Positions 5,938 through 13,257 of a stretch of DNA of 14,718 nucleotides are shown piece after piece. The stretch lies in the NCBI GenBank assembly GCA_007133095.1, contig SLNK01000004.1, positions 1 through 14,718 of the forward strand, written 5' to 3'. Origin of the DNA: Candidatus Peregrinibacteria bacterium. Lineage in GTDB: Bacteria; Patescibacteriota; Gracilibacteria; UBA1369; LOWO2-01-FULL-3. A program made the translations under genes and the position numbers. Numbering within the stretch: position 1 is the first letter of the stretch; each line of letters opens with the position of its first letter. Under the pieces are notes generated by a model, which was not told where the DNA came from, did no database searches, and saw only the letters and a program-made list of their open reading frames with translations.

Positions 5938-6750
5938 ATGATAGCAGTTTTTGATTCGGGATACGGGGGGCTCACCGTTCTGAAGCCCATAATGGACATT
6001 CTGCCGGATTACGACTATGTCTATCTGGGGGACAACGCGCGCGCGCCATACGGCAACCACTCTCCCGAAACGATAAAGCTTTTTTCCGAACAAGCGACGG
6101 ACTACTTGCTGGGAAAGGGGGCAAATCTTATTATTTTCGCCTGTAACACGACTTCAAGTGTTGCGTTGCGGCATATTCAACAAAAATACGAAAAACTGCT
6201 TAGAGGGGAAAATAAAAGGATTTTGGGGGTTCTGATACCGGCGGCACAGCATGTAATCAAGGAGAGTAAAAGCGGGAGAATAGGTGTAATGGGCACAAAA
6301 GCGACAATAAATTCAAAGGTTTACGATGAAGAAATAAAAAAAATAAACGCATCCGCAAAAGTATTTTCAAAGGCCTGTCCTCTGCTGGTCCCGTTCATAG
6401 AGGAAGGATGGCACAAAAAGCCGGAAGCAAAATCAATATTAAAAAAATATTTAAACCCTCTTAAAAATGCAAATATAGACACTTTGATTCTCGGGTGTAC
6501 GCACTACCCGATGATGTCCTCCTCAATAAGCAAAATAATGGGTAAAAACATCAAAGCTGTGAACTCGGGAGAAGTAGCGGCGCGAAGTTTGAAAGAATAC
6601 TTGGAAAGGCACACCGAAATCGAAAGGCAATTGTCCAAAAACAAAGGAAGACGATTTTTGACAACGGACAATCCAAAGGAGTTTAAAAAATTTGCGGAGC
6701 AAAACCTCGGAATGAAAATAAAAATGCCTGAAAAAATTTTATTGAGTTAG
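5938..6750 (+). CDS. murI: Glutamate racemase
   Basis: A 270-aa enzyme interconverting L- and D-glutamate to supply D-Glu for peptidoglycan. The cofactor-independent racemase signatures are all present: FDSGYGGLTVL at the N-terminus (Asp6, Ser7), LGDNARAPYG (about residues 30-39, with Tyr38), FACNTTS (Cys69, one catalytic thiol) and LGCTHYP (Cys187 and His189, the second acid/base pair). Length matches the family (about 260-280). No residues appear missing, so an active enzyme is expected, and its presence implies this organism makes a peptidoglycan wall. It is transcribed alone, divergent from the DUF881 pair and convergent with guaA; the inverted-repeat element begins three bases after its stop codon. 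There is only a weak purine run (AAAGG about 13 nt upstream) and a possible leaderless promoter. Confidence 0.96.
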   Translation: MIAVFDSGYGGLTVLKPIMDILPDYDYVYLGDNARAPYGNHSPETIKLFSEQATDYLLGKGANLIIFACNTTSSVALRHIQQKYEKLLRGENKRILGVLIPAAQHVIKESKSGRIGVMGTKATINSKVYDEEIKKINASAKVFSKACPLLVPFIEEGWHKKPEAKSILKKYLNPLKNANIDTLILGCTHYPMMSSSISKIMGKNIKAVNSGEVAARSLKEYLERHTEIERQLSKNKGRRFLTTDNPKEFKKFAEQNLGMKIKMPEKILLS

Positions 6751-6753
6751 TTA

Positions 6754-6911
6754 TTCTAAAAACGGCTTGGTCAAAAATGAAGTTTTTGCGTTTTTCGCGA
6801 GGTCAAGGCAGACTTTCCGCTGCGAGCGCAAGTCGCGACCGAGCTCTATAAAAAAAACAAGTCGTCCGCCAGTGCCTCTTGGGGAAGCTCATAGCATGGC
6901 CGTTTTTAGAA
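6754..6911. repeat. MITE-like non-coding element with 13-bp perfect terminal inverted repeats
   Basis: TTCTAAAAACGGC at 6754-6766 is the exact reverse complement of GCCGTTTTTAGAA at 6899-6911. Each end is flanked by TTA (6751-6753 and 6912-6914), which could be a 3-bp target duplication, giving a 158-bp unit. The interior is visibly richer in G+C than the genes around it (for example 6796-6840, with two TCGCGA palindromes) and has no long conserved-looking frame. A small hairpin, CAAAAA-TGAAG-TTTTTG, lies at 6772-6788. The unit fills the whole space between the murI stop (6750) and the guaA stop (6912-6914, whose TAA is the right TTA). It could be a non-autonomous transposable element, a dispersed intergenic repeat or a bidirectional terminator-like structure; only one copy is in this window. 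Confidence 0.55.
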
Positions 6912-8714
6912 TTATTCCCACTCAATGGTCCCCGGAGGTTTGTTCGTGACATCGTAAAAAACGCCGCTCACTCCGTCCACTTTGGCAAGTCTGCCTACAA
7001 GTTCATGCAGTTTACCAAAATCCATTTGATAAAAATTCGCAGTCATTGCTTCTTGACTGCAAACGGGCCTAAGGACAATCGACTCTCCAACTTGACTATC
7101 CACGCCTACCGGAATAAGCACGGTGGGGAACTGCCATATCTCACGCTCTATATCAGCTTCCACAAGGTAATCCATAACAATCTTGTCGGCACGCTGTATA
7201 GTCAAAACTCTCTCTCTTGTAAGAAAAGATTTTTGGATAGACAAGGCGTCAAAATTCTGCGGCCACAAGCCCCAAATCACCCTGTTCACATCCTCGAATT
7301 GGTTAGTCAGCCGGGTAGACAGAGTGTTAAGCTCATCCCAGGAAAACTCCTTACCGTAAACAATAACAGGATGTCTGTAACTGCGAACATCTCCCTGTAC
7401 GCCAACGCTCTTTATTGGCAAGACCCTGATTTTAACATCCTCACCCGAGAGAAAATCTCTTATCCGATCTTCGGTTTTTTTCAAAGAATCCGGAAATGAA
7501 TCATCTTCCGCGCAAAGAGTTCTTACAGCAAGTCCCGGTCCGGGGAACGGATGTCTCCAGACCATTTTCTTGTCCAGCCCCAACTTCTCTCCAACCGCTC
7601 TGACTTCATCTTTATACAATTGTTCAAGAGGTTCTATAACCTTTCCGGACTCTTTAAGCTTTTTTATAGCTTCAACTTGATTATGATGAGTCTTAATTGT
7701 GTCAGCGTGCTTTGTCCCGCCGGTTTCTATTGTGTCCGGATATATCGTTCCTTGTGCAAGAAACCAATCGTCCGGATTAAGTTCCAAATTTTTGGATACT
7801 TTTGCCTGGATGTCCAAAAACAAATCTCCTATAATCCGCCTTTTTTCTTCCGGTTCATAAACATTCTCAAGAGCTTCAAAATATTCTTCGCTGGCATCAT
7901 AAACATGCAAATTGGTCACACCTACGGCCTTCAAAGCTTTCTCAACTTGTTCACGTTCTCCCATTCGCATAAACCCCGTATCCACAAACAAACCGTAAAC
8001 CCTATCCTGGCCAAGAGCCTCAACCAAAAGCATAAACGCGACGGTACTGTCCACTCCGCCGCTTATCATCAAGAAAACTTTTTTATCTCCCACAACGGTT
8101 TTGATATTTGAAACCTCCTCCTCAATAAACTTTCCGATATCCCACGCTCTCTTGGCTCCCGTGATATTAACAAAATTATCCAAAATGAGTTTTCCGCACG
8201 GCGTATGAGTAACCTCCGGATGAAACTGCATGCAGAAAATCTTCCTGTCAAAGTCGGCCATAGCCGCTATGGGGGTATCATCGGTTTCTCCCACTTTCTC
8301 AAAACCTTCCGGTAAGGTAACAACTTGGTCGAAGTGGCTCATCCAAACATTTTCATGGTCGGCCATTCCCTCAAAAACCTCTTTTTTATTTTCAAAATTG
8401 ACAACCGCGGGGCCATATTCACGTACTTTCCCGGGCTCAACCTCGCCTCCAAGTGAAGAAGCCGTCAGCTGATGTCCATAGCAAATCCCCATAATCGGAA
8501 CCCCCAACTCAAAAATGCGCGTGTCACATTTTATACTGTCTTCATCCTTTATGCTCGCCGGTCCCCCCGACAAAATAATTCCTTTATAATCACGAAGTTC
8601 TTCGACGGAAACATCACCGTCCAAAATCTCACTGTAAACTCCCAGTCTCCTTATCCTGTTTGCTATAAGGTGTGCATACTGGCCGCCAAAATCCAAAACC
8701 GCAATTTTATCCAT
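6912..8714 (-). CDS. guaA: GMP synthase (glutamine-hydrolysing), long form
   Basis: A 600-aa enzyme making GMP from XMP, ATP and glutamine. The N-terminal class I glutamine amidotransferase domain (about residues 1-190) has GICYGHQ (nucleophile Cys78) and HPEVTHT (His165, Glu167). The ATP-pyrophosphatase domain (about 205-400) has the P-loop SGGVDST (218-224) and RHPFPGPGLAVR (387-398). The C-terminus ends in the invariant KPPGTIEWE. Typical bacterial GuaA is about 510-525 aa. The extra length lies in the C-terminal dimerisation domain: after VLPIKSVGVQGDVRSY (about 431-446) there is an added section of roughly 80-100 residues before the final block, as in human GMPS. It overlaps the lysS stop by one base (TAATG), so translation is likely coupled. 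The stop codon abuts the inverted-repeat element. Confidence 0.96.
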   Translation of the reverse strand: MDKIAVLDFGGQYAHLIANRIRRLGVYSEILDGDVSVEELRDYKGIILSGGPASIKDEDSIKCDTRIFELGVPIMGICYGHQLTASSLGGEVEPGKVREYGPAVVNFENKKEVFEGMADHENVWMSHFDQVVTLPEGFEKVGETDDTPIAAMADFDRKIFCMQFHPEVTHTPCGKLILDNFVNITGAKRAWDIGKFIEEEVSNIKTVVGDKKVFLMISGGVDSTVAFMLLVEALGQDRVYGLFVDTGFMRMGEREQVEKALKAVGVTNLHVYDASEEYFEALENVYEPEEKRRIIGDLFLDIQAKVSKNLELNPDDWFLAQGTIYPDTIETGGTKHADTIKTHHNQVEAIKKLKESGKVIEPLEQLYKDEVRAVGEKLGLDKKMVWRHPFPGPGLAVRTLCAEDDSFPDSLKKTEDRIRDFLSGEDVKIRVLPIKSVGVQGDVRSYRHPVIVYGKEFSWDELNTLSTRLTNQFEDVNRVIWGLWPQNFDALSIQKSFLTRERVLTIQRADKIVMDYLVEADIEREIWQFPTVLIPVGVDSQVGESIVLRPVCSQEAMTANFYQMDFGKLHELVGRLAKVDGVSGVFYDVTNKPPGTIEWE

Positions 8715-10306
8715 TATTTTTTCTTACCTTTCTTTAAAATTTTTCTCGCTTTCTCCATGACTTTTTTCTCTTTTCTCATTGTCTCTTCTGAAGGCCTGAG
8801 AAGAGGGAACATAACACTATCCTTAAGGTTTTCCTGTCCGGTAAGAAGAGTCACAAGCCTGTCTATTCCCATTCCCCACCCGGAAACACAAGGCATCCCA
8901 TGCTCCATGGCTTTAAGATATTCCTCATTTATCATCATTGCTTCTTCATCTCCTTGAGCTTTGGCAAGCGCCTGATTTTCAAACCGTTCCCTTTGATCAA
9001 CCGGATCGACAATCTCGCTATAAGCATTTATGACCTCCCAAGTATTCACGAGAAGTTGGAAAGTATCGCAAAGTCTGGGGTCATCATCATTTTTGCGTGC
9101 CAAAGGTTTTGTGCTTAGAGGATGCTGAATTACAAAAGTGGGCTGAATCAATTTGGGACGGGAAACTTTTTTATAAAGAGCGTCAACAAGGTTTCCATAT
9201 CCCAATTTATCGGCATCCTCAATACTGATTTTCTCCTTTTTAATTCTTTTAAGAAGATCCTCGGCAGTGTCGTAATCAAGAACATCAATATCGCAATCTT
9301 TTTTTATAATCTCTGTAAATTTTAGTCTTGGCCATGGAGTCTTAAAATCAACTTCAACTTCTTTTCCATCTCTGTCTTTCATTTTCACTTTTGTCGTTCC
9401 CAGCAACTTATGCATGAAGTGTTCAAACATTCTTTCCGTAAATTTCATATTGTCCTCGTAATCCCAAAATGCGGCGTAATGTTCTATCATCGTAAATTCT
9501 TGTAGATGGCTGGGGTCCATGCCTTCATTTCGAAAACATCGGGCGACTTCAAAAGTTTTTTCAAACCCTCCAACAAGGGCTATTTTTTGCCATAATTCTC
9601 CCGCGGCTATACGCAAATAAACGTCTATATCCAAAGCGTTATGATGCGTTGTAAAAGGTCTTGCGACCGCGCCGGAAGAAACATTTTCAAGTACCGGAGT
9701 TTCAATTTCAATAAACCCCTCAGACCAGTAAAATTCTCTCAATGCCTTCACCAAATTACTTCTCAAGACAAAGCGGTTTAAGCTATCCCGATTCATTGTC
9801 GTGTCCAAATATCGCTGTCTGTATATTGTTTCTCTGTCCTTTAAGCCGTGCCATTTTTCCGGCAAAGGCCTCAACGCCTTCGATAAAACAAGAAATTTGG
9901 AAACCAGCAAAGTTATTTCTCCGTGCTTTGTTCTGAATAATTCACCCTCCACTCCGATAAAATCCGCGATGTCTATTTTTTTCAAAAGCTTATATTTGTC
10001 TTTCCCCAGAAAATCGGACATGAAACATATCTGCATTTTTCCGGAAAAATCTTGTAAATGGGCAAAAGTTAATTTCCCGTGTTCACGGAAAGTCATAAGC
10101 CTCCCCGCAAGAATAAATGGAGTTTTTAGGGGGGATTCCAAGATTTTAGATAAATCCCTAACATCTTCCTTTTCCGCAATTTCAAGAGCTTCAGATATTT
10201 GGTGAGTCTTCGAAAAACGACCGGGATAAGGGTTCAGCCCAAGTTCTCTCAGATCCTTAGATTTGCGTAACCGTGTATGAAATTCGTTTGTACTGTCCTG
10301 TTGCAT
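8714..10306 (-). CDS. lysS: Lysyl-tRNA synthetase, class II
   Basis: A 530-aa class II synthetase charging tRNA-Lys. It has an N-terminal OB-fold anticodon-binding domain (about residues 62-145, with FILAGRLMTFREHGKLTF) and a class II catalytic domain: motif 1 in the region FIEIETPVLENVSSGA (about 198-213), motif 2 FEVARCFRNEG (about 252-262) and motif 3 GWGMGIDRLVTLLTG (about 476-490). An insertion of about 90 residues separates motifs 2 and 3, followed by PTFVIQHP and SEIVDPVDQRERF, as in other LysRS. The C-terminus is a Lys-rich tail. A longer frame starts at a TTG at 10345, but that stretch contains the -35 and -10 boxes, and the ATG at 10304-10306 sits at the predicted transcription start, so the ATG is chosen. 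It forms an operon with guaA (1-nt overlap). Confidence 0.96.
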   Translation of the reverse strand: MQQDSTNEFHTRLRKSKDLRELGLNPYPGRFSKTHQISEALEIAEKEDVRDLSKILESPLKTPFILAGRLMTFREHGKLTFAHLQDFSGKMQICFMSDFLGKDKYKLLKKIDIADFIGVEGELFRTKHGEITLLVSKFLVLSKALRPLPEKWHGLKDRETIYRQRYLDTTMNRDSLNRFVLRSNLVKALREFYWSEGFIEIETPVLENVSSGAVARPFTTHHNALDIDVYLRIAAGELWQKIALVGGFEKTFEVARCFRNEGMDPSHLQEFTMIEHYAAFWDYEDNMKFTERMFEHFMHKLLGTTKVKMKDRDGKEVEVDFKTPWPRLKFTEIIKKDCDIDVLDYDTAEDLLKRIKKEKISIEDADKLGYGNLVDALYKKVSRPKLIQPTFVIQHPLSTKPLARKNDDDPRLCDTFQLLVNTWEVINAYSEIVDPVDQRERFENQALAKAQGDEEAMMINEEYLKAMEHGMPCVSGWGMGIDRLVTLLTGQENLKDSVMFPLLRPSEETMRKEKKVMEKARKILKKGKKK

Positions 10307-10312
10307 GACGGA

Positions 10313-10341
10313 ATTATAGAGAAACACGGAAAAAATGCCAA
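10313..10341 (-). promoter_or_regulatory. Strong leaderless promoter of lysS-guaA
   Basis: On the minus strand TTGGCA (10336-10341) and a perfect TATAAT (10313-10318) are separated by exactly 17 nt (10319-10335). The -10 box ends 6 nt before the ATG (10304-10306), which puts the expected transcript start on the start codon itself. The promoter lies entirely in the 45-nt gap after dnaB. Confidence 0.8.
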
Positions 10342-10351
10342 TCAAAAGAAT

Positions 10352-11734
10352 TTAATTTACCGCCACGGGGTATTCATCAACCTTCCTGTGTTTTTCAATA
10401 TCCACAAAGCGCATTTGCTCTTTCTTGAAGGCTAGCTCAATATGACCTATCGGGCCGTTTCTGTGTTTTCTTATGTAGACATCGGTTACACCTTTTTTAT
10501 CAGTGTCTTCTTCATAATAATCCTCTCTGTACATCATAGCCACGACATCGGCGTCCTGCTCTATGGCCCCAGATTCACGAAGGTCGGAAAGTTGTGGGAC
10601 TTTGCTTGGTCGCAACTCAACCGCCCTGGACAACTGTGATAAAGCCACAATAGGAACAGCCAAATCTCTGGCAAGAGCCTTCAGAGATCTGGAAATTTCA
10701 GAAATCTCTTGAACACGATTTGGTTGGAAGGAGCCCATGCTTCCGGAACTCATCAATTGAAGATAATCAACAATAAGAAGATCCAGTCCCGCCTCCATCT
10801 TGAGTCTGCGAGCTTTAGCCTTAAGTTCGGCAATAGAGTTGCCTATTGAGTCATCAATAAATATACGCATCGAATTCAACTCATCCATGATGGATCCTAT
10901 TCTGCCAAAGTCCTCATCGGTCAACTTACCCGTACGCATTTTCCAGGAATCAACTGCCAACAGGCTACAGAACATTCTTTCAACAAGCTGCTCCTTGGAC
11001 ATTTCCAGCGAAATAATCCCGACGGCATTTCCCCTCTTCGCGACATTCTGAGCTATGTTGAGAGCCAGAGCGGTTTTTCCCATAGAGGGTCTTGCGGCCA
11101 AAACAATTAAATCGGAAGGCTGCAAACCGGAAAGGATATTGTCCAAAGCTTTGAATCCGGTAGGAACACCCCGATATTTCTCACGCCCCTCCGGATCATG
11201 CAAATCCGATATTTTTTCATAAGTCTTGTTCAAAACATCCTTTATGTGCACAAATTTATCAGCCATGAAAGTTTGGGAAACTCCAAAAAGAGCTTTTTCC
11301 GCATTATCCAAAAGCTCCTCTATTTCACCATCCTCCTTATATCCCAGACCCTTAATCGTATCTCCCGCCAGAATAAGCTTCCTTAAAACGCCTTTCTCTT
11401 TAACAATAGTTGCGTATTGGAAAATATGAGTGGATGTGGGGACCTCGCTTGCCAGAAGAGAAAGATAAGAAGATCCTCCGATTGTCGCCAGCTCGTTTCT
11501 GTCTTCCAGAACGCTGGAAAGAGTAATCAAATCAATGGGAGTTCTCTTGTCATAGAGGTCCAGAATCGCCTGATAAATTACTCTGTGAGCGTCATGATAA
11601 AAATCTTCCGGCCGCAAAAAATCCGAAATTTTTATGACGGAGTCTTTATCAACAAGCAACGCGCCAAGAACGGATTTCTCCGCTTCATGACTATGTGGAG
11701 GCACATAATTTTGACTATCCGTAGCACCGACCAT
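10352..11734 (-). CDS. dnaB: Replicative DNA helicase DnaB
   Basis: A 460-aa hexameric helicase that unwinds DNA at the replication fork and recruits primase. The N-terminal DnaB domain (about residues 11-113) opens with the typical VPPHSHEAEKSVLGALL. The RecA-like C-terminal domain (about 185-450) has Walker A ARPSMGKTAL (about 214-223), SLEMSKEQL (about 242-250), Walker B LLIVDYLQLM (about 319-328), LSQLSR and DLRESGAIEQDADVV (about 365-398), and the arginine-finger segment KHRNGPIG (about 423-430). Length is normal and no intein is present. A TTG at 11740 would add two residues; the ATG at 11734 is preferred. It is transcribed with lysS and guaA downstream on the same strand, but those have their own promoter. 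Divergent from yraN. Confidence 0.97.
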   Translation of the reverse strand: MVGATDSQNYVPPHSHEAEKSVLGALLVDKDSVIKISDFLRPEDFYHDAHRVIYQAILDLYDKRTPIDLITLSSVLEDRNELATIGGSSYLSLLASEVPTSTHIFQYATIVKEKGVLRKLILAGDTIKGLGYKEDGEIEELLDNAEKALFGVSQTFMADKFVHIKDVLNKTYEKISDLHDPEGREKYRGVPTGFKALDNILSGLQPSDLIVLAARPSMGKTALALNIAQNVAKRGNAVGIISLEMSKEQLVERMFCSLLAVDSWKMRTGKLTDEDFGRIGSIMDELNSMRIFIDDSIGNSIAELKAKARRLKMEAGLDLLIVDYLQLMSSGSMGSFQPNRVQEISEISRSLKALARDLAVPIVALSQLSRAVELRPSKVPQLSDLRESGAIEQDADVVAMMYREDYYEEDTDKKGVTDVYIRKHRNGPIGHIELAFKKEQMRFVDIEKHRKVDEYPVAVN

Positions 11735-11773
11735 ACACAAATGAAGTTAAGCTTGCCCATAGCTTGGGAGGTA

Positions 11774-11802
11774 AATATACCCAAATATACAAAACTCCAC
11801 AA
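11774..11802 (-). promoter_or_regulatory. Probable promoter of dnaB
   Basis: On the minus strand TTGTGG (11797-11802) and TATATT (11774-11779, 5 of 6 to the -10 consensus) are separated by exactly 17 nt. This predicts a leader of about 30-35 nt before the ATG at 11734. The surrounding 109-nt divergent gap to yraN (11735-11843) is very AT-rich and shows nothing else I can name. Confidence 0.4.
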
Positions 11803-11843
11803 GATTTTAAAAAAAATTTAAATTCATATGTTAGGGTCCGGTC

Positions 11844-12209
11844 ATGGACAGATTGGAAATAGGAAAAAAGGGGGAAGAATACGCAAAAAAATTTTTATTG
11901 GCGAAGGGGTGCAAGGTACTGGAAGAGAATTTTTACTCCCGTTTTGGAGAATTGGACATAATCGCGGTTGAGGGGGAAACACTTCTTTTTGTTGAAGTAA
12001 AAACTCGAACCTCTGACAAGTTTGGCGATGCGGAGGAGGCGGTCGACAGGAGAAAAATAGAAAAAATCCTAAAAACAGCACTCCATTTTTTAAGTGAGAC
12101 AAGCCGAAAACACTACGACGATTTACGAATGGACTTGATTGTCGTAAGATTAAACGGCAGACACGAATTGGAAAGAATCAAACACATAAAAAATATCCGC
12201 GATGGATGA
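11844..12209 (+). CDS. yraN: UPF0102 (YraN) family endonuclease-fold protein
   Basis: A 121-aa protein of the YraN/UPF0102 family, which has a Holliday-junction-resolvase-like (PD-(D/E)xK) nuclease fold; its physiological role is not settled. Visible signatures are the N-terminal GKKGEEYAKKFL helix, NFYSRFGELDIIA (about residues 29-41, with Glu36 and Asp38), LFVEVKTRT (about 48-56, with Glu51 and Lys53) and a following ...EAVDRRKIEKI helix. The presumed metal ligands D38, E51 and K53 are intact. AGGG about 7 nt upstream of the ATG is one of the few Shine-Dalgarno-like sites here. It overlaps the next gene by 8 nt. In many bacteria yraN lies beside comM and dprA, and comM is two genes downstream here, which supports a link with DNA uptake or processing. 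Confidence 0.93.
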   Translation: MDRLEIGKKGEEYAKKFLLAKGCKVLEENFYSRFGELDIIAVEGETLLFVEVKTRTSDKFGDAEEAVDRRKIEKILKTALHFLSETSRKHYDDLRMDLIVVRLNGRHELERIKHIKNIRDG

Positions 12210-13194
12210 AGGCAGAAAAAAAACGCTAAAACTTGGACTGTTCATCATTTTGATGTGTCTATTCGCATCGTTGTTTTTTGTTTGGGGGCTGGTGAATAAA
12301 GGAAAGTTGGTTTTTTACGGGGAAGAGCCTTTTAGCCTTCTTGTTTTCGGAGAAACTGAGACAGTTGAGTGCCTTGAAGTTCCGTGTGAGATAACTTTGA
12401 ACGCGGGAACACATGATGTTTTGGTTACGAAGCAGGGGTATAGAAATGTTTTTACGGAACAAAGAGTCAGAACATGGCGCAGTACGGAAGTTAATTTGGA
12501 ATTTAGAATAGTCCCGACTCTGATGGAAGCGGAGACGATGCCTGTTTCACCAAGAAAGCCAACATACGAAATAGTTTCGGAACGGGCGACGGGCATGCAA
12601 AAACTGGTGGACACGGATGACGGAGAAAGAAGAGCGTTGGTATATTTCCAAGGGGCGTTTCGTGACCCGAAAATTTTTGGAGACGATAGGTTCGTACTGG
12701 TTATGGATAGGGAGATTTACAAGGTGGACACGGAGAATAATACCCGGGAAGAAATAAGGGGATTGGATTTGACGGGGATAGCGGAAATAAAATGGTCAAT
12801 GGACGGCAGATATATGATTTTTGAAAGGGAAGATTCTCCAAACTTATGGATTGTTGATACCGAAAACGAAAGAATGGAAGAACTGACTATCACCAATTTA
12901 GAGCTTACAGACTGGCTTTACAGCAACAAAGTAATCTTTTTGACTAACCAAAATTTTATAACGAGAAGCGGGACAGACGAAGAAGCTTATCCGTATGGAG
13001 AGTTTACGGAAGATATAAAAGCGGGAGGATATACTTTGGGCTTTTATTACCCGGCCACAAATATGTATAGCAGGGTGGAAACTTTTGAGCGAATAACTTC
13101 AGAGCCCGAGGAGTTTACAGCTCTTGCAAACGGGCAAAGCGTTTATTTAAAAATGGACGGTGAAAAATTTAAAATTATTTTAAGAAGATTTTAA
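12202..13194 (+). CDS. Membrane-anchored PEGA-like / beta-propeller-like protein
   Basis: A 330-aa protein with an N-terminal membrane segment (about residues 11-31) after a short charged, presumably cytoplasmic head. Residues about 35-103 resemble a PEGA domain: short beta strands with 'EVPCEITLNAGTHDVLVTKQGY', the tight turn and ...KQGY... ending typical of that surface-domain family. Residues about 150-330 look like propeller blades of TolB/WD type, for example IKWSMDGRYMIFERED followed by LWIVDTENERM (about 195-227). No catalytic residues are recognised. It probably stands on the outer face of the membrane as a binding or structural protein. Its ATG overlaps the yraN stop (ATGGATGA), indicating coupled translation, and it interposes itself between yraN and comM. 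Function unassigned. Confidence 0.75.
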   Translation: MDEGRKKTLKLGLFIILMCLFASLFFVWGLVNKGKLVFYGEEPFSLLVFGETETVECLEVPCEITLNAGTHDVLVTKQGYRNVFTEQRVRTWRSTEVNLEFRIVPTLMEAETMPVSPRKPTYEIVSERATGMQKLVDTDDGERRALVYFQGAFRDPKIFGDDRFVLVMDREIYKVDTENNTREEIRGLDLTGIAEIKWSMDGRYMIFEREDSPNLWIVDTENERMEELTITNLELTDWLYSNKVIFLTNQNFITRSGTDEEAYPYGEFTEDIKAGGYTLGFYYPATNMYSRVETFERITSEPEEFTALANGQSVYLKMDGEKFKIILRRF

Positions 13195-13230
13195 GAAAAT
13201 TTAACAAAAATTTAAAGAAAGGCTGTCACA

Positions 13231-13248
13231 ATGGCGTACACCAAATAA
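13231..13248 (+). other. Possible five-codon leader ORF before comM
   Basis: AAAGG (13218-13222) stands 8 nt before an ATG that opens a five-codon frame, MAYTK, ending in TAA at 13246-13248. The comM ATG follows 9 nt later and is in the same frame, beyond the stop. The ribosome-binding site therefore fits the minicistron better than comM. This may be a leader for reinitiation or simply chance in the 63-nt gap. Confidence 0.25.
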
Positions 13249-13257
13249 CAAAAAGCC

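Noticed and set aside
6751..6914. Simple rho-independent terminator between murI and guaA
   Set aside because: The matching arms are about 130 nt apart, far too long a loop for an ordinary intrinsic terminator, so it is described as an inverted-repeat element instead; a terminator role remains possible.
6767..6949. Small plus-strand frame of 60 codons inside the inverted-repeat element
   Set aside because: It runs out of the element into the antisense of the guaA 3' end and shows no conserved motif; the composition reflects the repeat's GC-rich DNA.
6879..7499. Plus-strand 206-codon frame opposite guaA
   Set aside because: Entirely antisense to strongly conserved GuaA sequence, with no recognisable domain.
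10307..10345. TTG start for lysS (13 extra residues)
   Set aside because: The extra codons contain TTGGCA-17-TATAAT, so they are promoter DNA; the ATG at 10306 is at the predicted transcript start.
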